Origin: Tachypleus tridentatus
Lineage: Eukaryota > Arthropoda > Merostomata > Xiphosura > Limulidae
DNA: 64,000 nucleotides
NCBI RefSeq assembly: GCF_004210375.1
Contig: NC_134828.1
Coordinates: 20,142,400-20,206,399, forward strand
Reading direction: 5' to 3'
The notes below the pieces were generated by a model, which searched no databases, was not told the DNA's origin, and saw nothing but the letters and a program-made list of their open reading frames with translations. Below, piece after piece: positions 12,108-22,975 of this stretch. How positions within the stretch are numbered: the stretch's first letter is position 1; each line of letters starts with the position of its first letter. Made by a program: the position numbers and the translations under genes.

Positions 12108-12362
12108 TGAATTTCATGCACAGCTACACGAGGGCTATTTGTTCTAGCCGTCCCTAATTTAGCAGTGTAAAACTAAAAGGAAGACAGCTAGTCATCACCA
12201 CCAACTCTTGGGCTACTCTTTTATCAACAAATAGTGTGATTGACCGTGACATTATAACGCTCCCACGACTAAAATGGCGAGCATGTTTGGTGCGACGGGT
12301 ATTCGAACCCGCAAGTCTCAGATTACGATCCGAGCGCTTTAACCACCTGGCCATGCTGGGCC
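12108..12362 (-). mobile_element. long tRNA-derived SINE, second of a same-orientation pair
   Basis: Minus-strand copy with head ggcccagcatggccaggtgg, box-B-like gggttcgaatacccgtcg, accaaacatgctcgcc, then the conserved body and tail. It starts at the downstream 30-bp duplicate of the preceding SINE. Its internal ggtggtgatgactagctgtc body is slightly shortened. Confidence 0.85.
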
Positions 12363-13791
12363 CCGAAACATTGGACATCCGCCACCTTCATCCAAGCCAT
12401 TCTTACCAAAAAAGCATCCACAACTAGAAACAAATTTCAAAGACATGTTCATGCAGAATACACAAGTCGAGAAGCTATTTAAGTCAATAGACAAATTTAC
12501 ACAGACACTCCACACAAAGAAGGATATAATGAAAACTCAATCATCACAAACGCACTTTTAAACATCAACTGATTTCTTCCAAACAAGCATGTTGAAACCT
12601 AGGTATGTATTTCCAAGATAGCCTGGAGAACTAAGACAGACAAACAACCTGTTAGCGACTTTTGAAGATTTCGACACTCATTATCGAGTCAGTCTCATCA
12701 CAGATATGGAACTGATGCTGTGTTCGACAGAATCTTCTATTACTGTCTCGTGTTCTCAACATTTTTACTCCTACAAAGAAAAAACAATCTTCGAAAAACG
12801 ACGACCACGAGACGTTTTCATACTTACCATCGACCCTTTTTAAAAATAGTCCATGATTCATTATGTATACTAATAATTTGTAATGTGCTGGTACGTGAAC
12901 ATATTACCACATGCTATTTATAAAATTATTGTACCTTTTAAAAAGTAATGGATTAATATGTTTCTAAGCTTATATTTTTTGTGAGGTGATAAAACTGTAT
13001 ACTTTCCTTGTAAGTTTATTATGCAGCAGTTAGAAAATTGTGCACAATTACTATTTAATTATATGAATTTTACTAAGTAAGTGGTGTATTATATTCACAC
13101 AAGTAAGCACCATTTCTCCAAGTTATATTAATAACCTTTTAGAAGTGTATGTAGCTTTAACATTCGCAATGTCCTCATAATATGATGTTAGTTTCGAATA
13201 TTTAATATAACAGTTCTGCTTAGATTATATGCAGAAATTAATCTATTTTAGTAAATGTATGGTTTTAATCCTTACAATAGTAATAACACTAGGAATTTTT
13301 GATCTATAAACCTTCTAACCATTACTGTGATCACACTTTGAAAGTTCCTTGGAAATAATATATTTCTAAAACTGTTATTTTAACTCTTCAGAATTTGTCG
13401 AATCTCCCCTTTAAATCAAAATGTACAGTTATTCAGTTACACATTTTTAACACTGAGTTATGCAACTATTTTTACTGGGACTGAAATAATTACAACTGAA
13501 TACAAACCCTTATTGATGTAAGCTGTTTTTGGATGAATCAAATTACCAACACTACATTTTTTTTTTTTTCCTTGGCAGGTCATAAATGTGTTAGATGTTT
13601 TAATTATTCAAAATTACTAAATTTTATAATTTGAATCATATTTTCAATACTTCAAGAATACCATTCTACAGACTGATTAACCTGCATACTTATTTTTAAT
13701 CTACATCACATATTCTATAAAATTGTTGTGATATTTATAATTTTCTGTACTAAAAATTAACTTCCAAAAAGTACTTATCTCCTTTTACACA
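12363..13791. other. mostly non-coding; possible small spliced frame at 12652-12861 (minus)
   Basis: AT-rich. On the minus strand near 12.65-12.86 kb a short open frame contains a strong donor gtaagtatg and, 57 bp later, a strong acceptor ttttttctttgtag, followed by a frame with MLRTRDSNRRFCRTQHQFH. I do not recognise it; chance splice signals are common in DNA like this. The rest (12.9-13.8 kb) shows nothing. Confidence 0.3.
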
Positions 13792-14066
13792 GGTCTGAAG
13801 TAACCAGGCAGTTAAGACCCTCAACTCGTAATTTGAAAGTTGCTAGTTCCAATCCCCATCACACCAAACATGCTCACCCTTTGGCTGTAGGGGACTTCTA
13901 ATGTTACGGTCAATCCCAACATTCATTGGTAGAGAAGTAGCCCAAGAGTTGGCAGCGAGTGGTGATGACTAGCTGTCTTCCCTCTAGTCTTACACTGCTA
14001 AATTAAGGATGGCTAGTGGAGATAGACCTCATGTAGCTTTCACGAAATTATAAAACAAACAAACAA
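13792..14066 (+). mobile_element. long tRNA-derived SINE
   Basis: Plus-strand copy with degenerate head (accaggcagttaagaccctc), caccaaacatgctcaccc, ttacggtcaatcccaacatt, agtagcccaagagttggcag, gtggtgatgactagctgtc and an aaacaaacaaacaa tail. Moderately diverged. Confidence 0.9.
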
Positions 14067-14788
14067 TCCTTTACATCAATAGATATTCTCATTCAATGCT
14101 GGCATCTATTTGTGAAACTTGTTTTCAAGCATGTCCTGAGTTACTGCCTCCTCTTGATTGCAAATTATTCATTAAAATTATCATGTGACAACCCTCCATC
14201 AGTAATAGTGCAAGGTATTCTCATTACGCTTATGACTTCCTCTGTTCAATTCTACCAGATATCACTTTAAGTTCTCTTAGAATCTGGAAGCATCAGGTTT
14301 TAATGAAAAGGTAAGATGGGAAGTGTGAAATTTGGTAAGAACCTTCCAGAAATACATTTACAGTTTAGGTGAATTACAACTTCCAATACAGTGCATTATG
14401 TCATATCAACATATAGCAAGAATCTTACATTGAATAGGTGGAAGAAACAGTTTTAGGGAAGGAAAGAAGCATCCTCCAAAGCCATCCAGAGGACACACCT
14501 GAAGACAAGAAAGTCAAATTTGGAAAACTGATGTGGGAGACTGAGCCAGGTATACATTTCACCCAGATAAGAAAGATGTGGTACTTATGGGAAAACTGGA
14601 ATGTAATGAGGGCTATCAATCTTCATTAGAAGAAAAGTGAGGGCATAAAATACAGTGGAGAGTCTGAAGGAACAACAACACTTGAAACAGTGCAATGGAT
14701 GACCACAAAGATCTATTTTCAAATGCAGACCGTAATGATTCACTCAATACAAGGCATGGTAGGGATGAAGAGCTATTCTATTCTTAAC
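14067..14788. other. non-coding; purine-rich on + strand
   Basis: No supported gene. A 63-codon plus frame at 14438-14629 coincides with a purine-rich stretch resembling the decayed DIRS-like blocks further right, but no motif is visible. Confidence 0.4.
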
Positions 14789-14801
14789 CATATATGTTTT
14801 G
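14789..14801. repeat. target-site duplication, left copy (PLE array)
   Basis: catatatgttttg, identical to 28592-28604; flanks the whole PLE array. Confidence 0.85.
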
Positions 14802-14858
14802 AAAAATTTATATGCAAAAACGGCTCGTTTGGGTTGAGAAAATATTTTACATAGAAGA

Positions 14859-14900
14859 GCGAACAACGTTTCGACCTTCTTCGGTCATCGTCAGGTTCAC
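14859..14900 (-). ncRNA. hammerhead-ribozyme-like motif (copy I)
   Basis: 42-bp motif on the minus strand, identical to those in the direct copies: GTGAAC, CTGACGA, T, GACC, GAAGAA loop, GGTC, GAAA, CGTT, GTTCGC. GTGAAC can pair with GTTCGC (stem I, one G-U) and GACC with GGTC (stem II). Confidence 0.55.
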
Positions 14901-15017
14901 AAAGAAAGAGGTAACTGACCGGAAGCTGACCACATGTTTGAAAGGGGTTGTGTAACTGTGTGTCGAAATGTAGAGGGCAGTATTAGATGTTTGAATATAT
15001 AATTTTATTTAATTATA

Positions 15018-16391
15018 TTAATATAGGTATAAAGGCGTTCCTTTATATTGGTTTATTTTGGGTTTAAGTTGTTGTATAAGTAAGGCTTCTTTAATTTTGC
15101 GTTTGTTTATGTTTGTTTCTTTATTTAGTATTTGAGTGTTTTCTATGGTTATGTTGTGTTTATTTGACTTGCAGTGTTCGAAAACGTGTGAAGGTGACTT
15201 TTTTATGTTCTTTGAATCTGGTTTCCATTTTCCTACTTGTTTCTCCAATATAGAAGTCGTGGCAGTTATCACATTGTATTTTATAAATAATGTTGGTGTT
15301 GTGTTTGTCAGTGTAGTTTTTACATAGTATAGACCTCAGTTTTGTGCCTGGTTTTTGAATAAATTTGGTATTAACTGGAATGTCATATTTTGTTACTAAT
15401 TTTTGCCAAATGTTGGTTATTTGTTTGCTGATGTCAGGAATATATGGTATACAGCAGTATATGGTTTCGTGGATTTTTGATTCGTGAGCTGTATTTACTT
15501 TAGTTGGTGGTTGATTTTGCTTTTTGTCTAGGTGTGTGCGTATAATGTTTTCTACGGTTTGTGGAGGAAACTTATTGATGTTGATGAAGTATTGTTTTAT
15601 TTTGTCTAATTCATCGTAAATTTTATCTGGTGAGCATAGTTTTATGGCTGTGTTTATTTGGTTTCTTAGTATGTTGAGTTTTTGTTTTGTTTCATGTGCT
15701 GAGTCCCAAGGAATGTATAGTCCAGTATGGGTGATTTTTCGGTGGATTTCTGTTTTGAATTGTGTGTCAGTTTTTGTAATTTTGAGGTTAAGAAATGATA
15801 TTTGGTTGCTTTCTTCCTGCTCACATGTGAAGTTAATGTTGGGATGTATAGAGTTAATGTGATTGAAAAAATTAAGTATGTGTTCTGTAGATTTGAATCC
15901 CGCAACCGTGTCATCTACATATCTGTACCAGTATAGTGGTGGATGTAATGCTGTGTTAATTGCTTGTGTTTCAACTTGTGTCATAAAAATATTGGCTAGA
16001 ACTGGTGATACTGGGTTGCCCATGCTTAGGCCATTTGTTTGTATATAGTTTTGGTTGTTGAACATGAAGTTGGTCTTTATCGTGGTGAATTCTATGAGGG
16101 TTGCTAACTGGTTACTGGGAATTTCTATAGTTGGGTTAGGGTCTCGGATATAGAGTTCTAAGGCTATCTTGCAGGCTTCAGTGGTTGGAACTTCTGTAAA
16201 GAGGGATATAACATCGAAACTGGCCATTAAGGCTTTATGATTAAGTTGATTTAGATTAGACTTGAAATTAAAAGAGTCTTTGATGAATGAGCTGGCTGAT
16301 GTTACATATTTAGAGAATGCCCATGCTATGTATTTACCAATATTGTAATTAAACGATTCATATGTGGACATTATTGGTCGTAATGGACAAT
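15018..16391 (-). pseudogene. PLE RT/GIY-YIG ORF, 5'-truncated inverted copy I
   Basis: Minus-strand fragment beginning inside the RT at CPLRPIMSTYESFNYNIGK and running to the normal C-terminus GTPLYLY. It keeps RT motif A (FDVISLFTEVP), motif B (GLSMGNPVSPVLANIFM), the YVDD box (15910-15921) and an unbroken GIY-YIG core, YIGETSRKMETRFKEH. A one-A loss in the run after the KEHKK codons shifts the frame near 15213. The N-terminal 400 or so residues are absent because the copy is truncated at the inversion point. Codons upstream of 16391 in this frame belong to antisense of copy P. Confidence 0.9.
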
Positions 16392-16958
16392 ACTTCATCA
16401 ACATCAATAAGTTTCCTCCACAAACCGTAGAAAACATTATACGCACACACCTAGACAAAAAGCAAAATCAACCACCAACTAAAGTAAATACAGCTCACGA
16501 ATCAAAAATCCACGAAACCATATACTGCTGTATACCATATATTCCTGACATCAGCAAACAAATAACCAACATTTGGCAAAATTAGTAACAAAATATGACA
16601 TTCCAGTTAATACCAAATTTATTCAAAACCAGGCACAAAACTGAGGTCTATACTATGTAAAACTACACTGACAAACACAACACCAACATTATTTATAAAA
16701 TACAATGTGATAACTGCCACGACTTCTATATTGAGAAACAAGTAGGAAAATGGAAACCAGATTCAAAGAACATAAAAGTCACCTTCACACGTTTTCGAAC
16801 ACTGCAAGTCAAATAAACACAACATAACCATAGAAAACACTCAAATACTAAATAAAGAAACAAACATAAACAAACGCAAAATTAAAGAAGCCTTACTTAT
16901 ACAACAACTTAAACCCAAAATAAACCAATATAAAGGAACGCCTTTATACCTATATTAA
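16387..16958 (+). pseudogene. PLE ORF 3' fragment, direct copy P
   Basis: Starts at QYFININKFPPQTVENIIR, downstream of the RT catalytic core, and continues through the linker and the GIY-YIG region to the stop at 16956-16958. Homopolymer contractions (after ATTTGGC, in the AAAACCAGG run, in GTAAAACTAC) and a missing G in the YIG codon pair (attgagaaac) break the frame. It cannot encode an active polymerase and appears to be a truncated leading repeat. Confidence 0.9.
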
Positions 16959-17075
16959 TATAATTAAATAAAATTATATATTCAAACATCTAATACTGCC
17001 CTCTACATTTCGACACACAGTTACACAACCCCTTTCAAACATGTGGTCAGCTTCCGGTCAGTTACCTCTTTCTTT

Positions 17076-17117
17076 GTGAACCTGACGATGACCGAAGAAG
17101 GTCGAAACGTTGTTCGC
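17076..17117 (+). ncRNA. hammerhead-ribozyme-like motif (copy P)
   Basis: Same 42-bp motif as in the other copies, about 90 bp before the copy P / unit A junction. Predicted cleavage lies after the CGTT element. Confidence 0.55.
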
Positions 17118-17285
17118 TCTTCTATGTAAAATATTTTCTCAACCCAAACGAGCCGTTTTTGCATATAAATTTCTCAACAAGTGGGTTTCTCGACATCACT
17201 GATTATTATTTCATCACGGCGATTGTACGAGAAGTGTAAGTTTTTTGTGTTTTTCTCTGTGTATTTGTACTTACCTGTTACCATT

Positions 17286-19800
17286 ATGTCTGAACTAGCA
17301 TACCGTACACCACTATTAACAGTACACGCTCACACGATCGTTAAGAAACTAAGAAATTTAAACCAACGAATTATTAATAGAAGAAATGACATTTATTTTA
17401 TTCAACAATGTAGAAAAGAACAACTAACCCCTAATTTTGTAAAGGTAAAACTTTCAAAAAATTTTAATACATGCACAAACATTATCAAAAATTTACAGAA
17501 AAAACTACTTAAAGCCATGTTAAACACAAAATACAAAGAACTACATGACTTACAAAAACAAAAAATGAACCTAGACCATCAACTGGCATGCTGCATTAAA
17601 CCAGAGATTTACGGACTTATACAACGAAACATAAACGAAATCAATACTAAGAACGACAGAGACAAAAAGATCTGCCACAACAAAAAACTAGAAAAACTAA
17701 GATGCAAACAACAGAAAAGACACAAAAACAACGAACCGTTGACTAACCTCATAATTAACAGATCCGACCGACAATTAAACACAGACGAGATACATCTACT
17801 TAACAAAGGACTCAACTTCGCAATAGCACCTAGGTACATTCCAACCATAGAAATCAAAACATGTTTAGAAGACTTAGCCAGGAGACTTGTGATACTTTCT
17901 ACTGAGAAGAAAACAAGGAAACAACCAAACACAACCAACAGAAAGAAGACAACTTAGATAATTTTATTGACATCCAACAGCCAACTTCCCAGGTAAAATT
18001 ACAAATTTATATTTTCCAGAAACACCTAAAACAACATCTTAAACGATTTTTTTCAAAGAATTTTCTCACAAAACCATCAATATAATTTCACAAAACAGAA
18101 AACTAAAAAACAACCTTACAAAAAGGGACATTAATTCCATTAAAAACTTAAAACAAGACAAAAACATAAAAATTCTAAAAGCAGATAAAGGTAACGCTAT
18201 AGTCATAATGAACATGAATGAATACATTCAAAATGAATAACATCTTATCAGACACGAACAAATTTAAACCAATACACACAAATCCAACAAAGACACACGA
18301 GACGCAACTGAACAAATTACTACTACAAATGAAAAAAGCCAACACAATTTCACAAACACTTTATTCCTACCTACGTAAAACCGACTCACGCACACCGCAA
18401 ATATACGGCATCCCCAAACCTCATAAACCAGATTGTCCATTACGACCAATAATGTCCACATATGAATCGTTTAATTACAATATTGGTAAATACATAGCAT
18501 GGGCATTCTCTAAATATGTAACATCAGCCAGCTCATTCATCAAAGACTCTTTTAATTTCAAGTCTAATCTAAATCAACTTAATCATAAAGCCTTAATGGC
18601 CAGTTTCGATGTTATATCCCTCTTTACAGAAGTTCCAACCACTGAAGCCTGCAAGATAGCCTTAGAACTCTATATCCGAGACCCTAACCCAACTATAGAA
18701 ATTCCCAGTAACCAGTTAGCAACCCTCATAGAATTCACCACGATAAAGACCAACTTCATGTTCAACAACCAAAACTATATACAAACAAATGGCCTAAGCA
18801 TGGGCAACCCAGTATCACCAGTTCTAGCCAATATTTTTATGACACAAGTTGAAACACAAGCAATTAACACAGCATTACATCCACCACTATACTGGTACAG
18901 ATATGTAGATGACACGGTTGCGGGATTCAAATCTACAGAACACATACTTAATTTTTTCAATCACATTAACTCTATACATCCCAACATTAACTTCACATGT
19001 GAGCAGGAAGAAAGCAACCAAATATCATTTCTTAACCTCAAAATTACAAAAACTGACACACAATTCAAAACAGAAATCCACCGAAAAATCACCCATACTG
19101 GACTATACATTCCTTGGGACTCAGCACATGAAACAAAACAAAAACTCAACATACTAAGAAACCAAATAAACACAGCCATAAAACTATGCTCACCAGATAA
19201 AATTTACGATGAATTAGACAAAATAAAACAATACTTCATCAACATCAATAAGTTTCCTCCACAAACCGTAGAAAACATTATACGCACACACCTAGACAAA
19301 AAAGCAAAATCAACCACCAACTAAAGTAAATACAGCTCACGAATCAAAATCCACGAAACCATATACTGCTGTATACCATATATTCCTGACATCAGCAAAC
19401 AAATAACCAACATTTGGCAAAATTAGTAACAAAATATGACATTCCAGTTAATACCAAATTTATTCAAAACCAGGCACAAAACTGAGGTCTATACTATGTA
19501 AAACTACACTGACAAACACAACACCAACATTATTTATAAAATACAATGTGATAACTGCCACGACTTCTATATTGAGAAACAAGTAGGAAAATGGAAACCA
19601 GATTCAAAGAACATAAAAAGTCACCTTCACACGTTTTCGAACACTGCAAGTCAAATAAACACAACATAACCATAGAAAACACTCAAATACTAAATAAAGA
19701 AACAAACATAAACAAACGCAAAATTAAAGAAGCCTTACTTATACAACAACTTAAACCCAAAATAAACCAATATAAAGGAACGCCTTTATACCTATATTAA
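17286..19800 (+). CDS. PLE RT/GIY-YIG protein, unit A (frameshifted)
   Basis: ATG of MSELAYRTPLL chosen because all units share it and upstream reading uses no ATG. Residues about 1-170 form a basic, coiled-coil-like N-terminus; LLNKGLNFA at about 171-179 is the PLE signature. Then come the RT core and a C-terminal GIY-YIG region. YVDD lies at 18902-18913. This is the most damaged unit. Compared with its sisters, runs of A or T are shorter or longer at about ten sites (for example after ACTGAGAAG, in CATTCAAAATG, in GACAAAAAAGC), and the YIG codon pair has lost a G. An uninterrupted stretch (18218-19324) covers the whole RT core. Expected full length is about 840 codons. Confidence 0.92.
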
Positions 19801-19917
19801 TATAATTAAATAAAATTATATATTCAAACATCTAATACTGCCCTCTACATTTCGACACACAGTTACACAACCCCTTTCAAACATGTGGTCAGCTTCCGGT
19901 CAGTTACCTCTTTCTTT

Positions 19918-19959
19918 GTGAACCTGACGATGACCGAAGAAGGTCGAAACGTTGTTCGC
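19918..19959 (+). ncRNA. hammerhead-ribozyme-like motif (unit A)
   Basis: Identical 42-bp motif, 91 bp before the A/B junction. Confidence 0.55.
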
Positions 19960-20127
19960 TCTTCTATGTAAAATATTTTCTCAACCCAAACGAGCCGTTT
20001 TTGCATATAAATTTCTCAACAAGTGGGTTTCTCGACATCACTGATTATTATTTCATCACGGCGATTGTACGAGAAGTGTAAGTTTTTTGTGTTTTTCTCT
20101 GTGTATTTGTACTTACCTGTTACCATT

Positions 20128-22649
20128 ATGTCTGAACTAGCATACCGTACACCACTATTAACAGTACACGCTCACACGATCGTTAAGAAACTAAGAAATT
20201 TAAACCAACGAATTATTAATAGAAGAAATGACATTTATTTTATTCAACAATGTAGAAAAGAACAACTAACCCCTAATTTTGTAAAGGTAAAACTTTCAAA
20301 AAATTTTAATACATGCACAAACATTATCAAAAATTTACAGAAAAAACTACTTAAAGCCATGTTAAACACAAAATACAAAGAACTACATGACTTACAAAAA
20401 CAAAAAATGAACCTAGACCATCAACTGGCATGCTGCATTAAACCAGAGATTTACGGACTTATACAACGAAACATAAACGAAATCAATACTAAGAACGACA
20501 GAGACAAAAAGATCTGCCACAACAAAAAACTAGAAAAACTAAGATGCAAACAACAGAAAAGACACAAAAACAACGAACCGTTGACTAACCTCATAATTAA
20601 CAGATCCGACCGACAATTAAACACAGACGAGATACATCTACTTAACAAAGGACTCAACTTCGCAATAGCACCTAGGTACATTCCAACCATAGAAATCAAA
20701 ACATGTTTAGAAGACTTAGCCAGGAGACTTGTGATACTTTCTACTGAGAAGAAAAACAAGGAAACAACCAAACACAACCAACAGAAAGAAGACAACTTAG
20801 ATAATTTTATTGACATCCAACAGCCAAACTTCCCAGGTAAAATTACAAATTTATATTTTCCAGAAACACCTAAAAACAACATCTTAAACGATTTTTTCAA
20901 AGAATTTTCTCACAAAACCATCAACATAATTTCACAAAACAGAAAACTAAAAAACAACCTTACAAAAAGAGACATTAATTCCATTAAAAACCTAAAACAA
21001 GACAAAAAACATAAAAATTCTAAAAGCAGATAAAGGTAACGCTATAGTCATAATGAACATGAATGAATACATTCAAAAAATGAATAACATCTTATCAGAC
21101 ACGAACAAATTTAAACCAATACACACAAATCCAACAAAGACACACGAGACGCAACTGAACAAATTACTACTACAAATGAAAAAAGCCAACACAATTTCAC
21201 AAACACTTTATTCCTACCTACGTAAAACCGACTCACGCACACCGCAAATATACGGCATCCCCAAACCTCATAAACCAGATTGTCCATTACGACCAATAAT
21301 GTCCACATATGAATCGTTTAATTACAATATTGGTAAATACATAGCATGGGCATTCTCTAAATATGTAACATCAGCCAGCTCATTCATCAAAGACTCTTTT
21401 AATTTCAAGTCTAATCTAAATCAACTTAATCATAAAGCCTTAATGGCCAGTTTCGATGTTATATCCCTCTTTACAGAAGTTCCAACCACTGAAGCCTGCA
21501 AGATAGCCTTAGAACTCTATATCCGAGACCCTAACCCAACTATAGAAATTCCCAGTAACCAGTTAGCAACCCTCATAGAATTCACCACGATAAAGACCAA
21601 CTTCATGTTCAACAACCAAAACTATATACAAACAAATGGCCTAAGCATGGGCAACCCAGTATCACCAGTTCTAGCCAATATTTTTATGACACAAGTTGAA
21701 ACACAAGCAATTAACACAGCATTACATCCACCACTATACTGGTACAGATATGTAGATGACACGGTTGCGGGATTCAAATCTACAGAACACATACTTAATT
21801 TTTTCAATCACATTAACTCTATACATCCCAACATTAACTTCACATGTGAGCAGGAAGAAAGCAACCAAATATCATTTCTTAACCTCAAAATTACAAAAAC
21901 TGACACACAATTCAAAACAGAAATCCACCGAAAAATCACCCATACTGGACTATACATTCCTTGGGACTCAGCACATGAAACAAAACAAAACTCAACATAC
22001 TAAGAAACCAAATAAACACAGCCATAAAACTATGCTCACCAGATAAAATTTACGATGAATTAGACAAAATAAAACAATACTTCATCAACATCAATAAGTT
22101 TCCTCCACAAACCGTAGAAAACATTATACGCACACACCTAGACAAAAAGCAAAATCAACCACCAACTAAAGTAAATACAGCTCACGAATCAAAAATCCAC
22201 GAAACCATATACTGCTGTATACCATATATTCCTGACATCAGCAAACAAATAACCAACATTTGGCAAAAATTAGTAACAAAATATGACATTCCAGTTAATA
22301 CCAAATTTATTCAAAAACCAGGCACAAAACTGAGGTCTATACTATGTAAAAACTACACTGACAAACACAACACCAACATTATTTATAAAATACAATGTGA
22401 TAACTGCCACGACTTCTATATTGAGAAACAAGTAGGAAAATGGAAACCAGATTCAAAGAACATAAAAAGTCACCTTCACACGTTTTCGAACACTGCAAGT
22501 CAAATAAACACAACATAACCATAGAAAACACTCAAATACTAAATAAAGAAACAAACATAAACAAACGCAAAATTAAAGAAGCCTTACTTATACAACAACT
22601 TAAACCCAAAATAAACCAATATAAAGGAACGCCTTTATACCTATATTAA
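20128..22649 (+). CDS. PLE RT/GIY-YIG protein, unit B (three frame breaks)
   Basis: Open from MSELAY to just past LKQDKK, where six A instead of five in GACAAAAAACAT shifts the frame at about 21008. It reopens at MNMNEYIQKMNNIL, part of the DKGNAIVIMNMNEY motif typical of PLE RT, and runs through YGIPKPHKP, motif A, motif B and YVDD (21749-21760) to a second shift in the AAACAAAACTC run (about 21990). A missing G near 22421 breaks YIG. The C-terminal reading METRFKEHKKSP to GTPLYLY is intact. RT polymerises cDNA; GIY-YIG nicks the target DNA (family knowledge). Confidence 0.93.
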
Positions 22650-22766
22650 TATAATTAAATAAAATTATATATTCAAACATCTAATACTGCCCTCTACATT
22701 TCGACACACAGTTACACAACCCCTTTCAAACATGTGGTCAGCTTCCGGTCAGTTACCTCTTTCTTT

Positions 22767-22808
22767 GTGAACCTGACGATGACCGAAGAAGGTCGAAACG
22801 TTGTTCGC
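22767..22808 (+). ncRNA. hammerhead-ribozyme-like motif (unit B)
   Basis: Identical 42-bp motif, 91 bp before the B/C junction. Confidence 0.55.
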
Positions 22809-22975
22809 TCTTCTATGTAAAATATTTTCTCAACCCAAACGAGCCGTTTTTGCATATAAATTTCTCAACAAGTGGGTTTCTCGACATCACTGATTATTAT
22901 TTCATCACGGCGATTGTACGAGAAGTGTAAGTTTTTGTGTTTTTCTCTGTGTATTTGTACTTACCTGTTACCATT

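Larger units (their letters stand above)
14804..17172. repeat. large inverted repeat at the head of the PLE array
   Basis: 14804-15595 is the reverse complement of 16387-17172 (arms of about 790 bp, near identical), separated by a 791-bp spacer that exists only in the inverted copy. The two orientations meet at 16387-16391, where the bases acaat are shared by both flanking sequences, a 5-bp microhomology junction. Confidence 0.9.

Noticed and set aside
15644-16048. Plus-strand frames of 61-72 codons inside the inverted PLE copy, and their mirror images in the direct copies
   Set aside because: Antisense shadows of the RT frame; they recur only because the element recurs.
17181-17285. Extension of the PLE protein 35 residues upstream of MSELAY
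   Set aside because: It starts at GTG inside the previous unit's 3' tail and exists only where the T-run length allows; the ATG of MSELAY is shared by all units.
20451-20900. 149-codon minus-strand frame (also at 23299 and 26146)
   Set aside because: Antisense of the PLE N-terminal region, Ser/Leu/Phe-rich, an effect of the Lys/Asn-rich sense strand.
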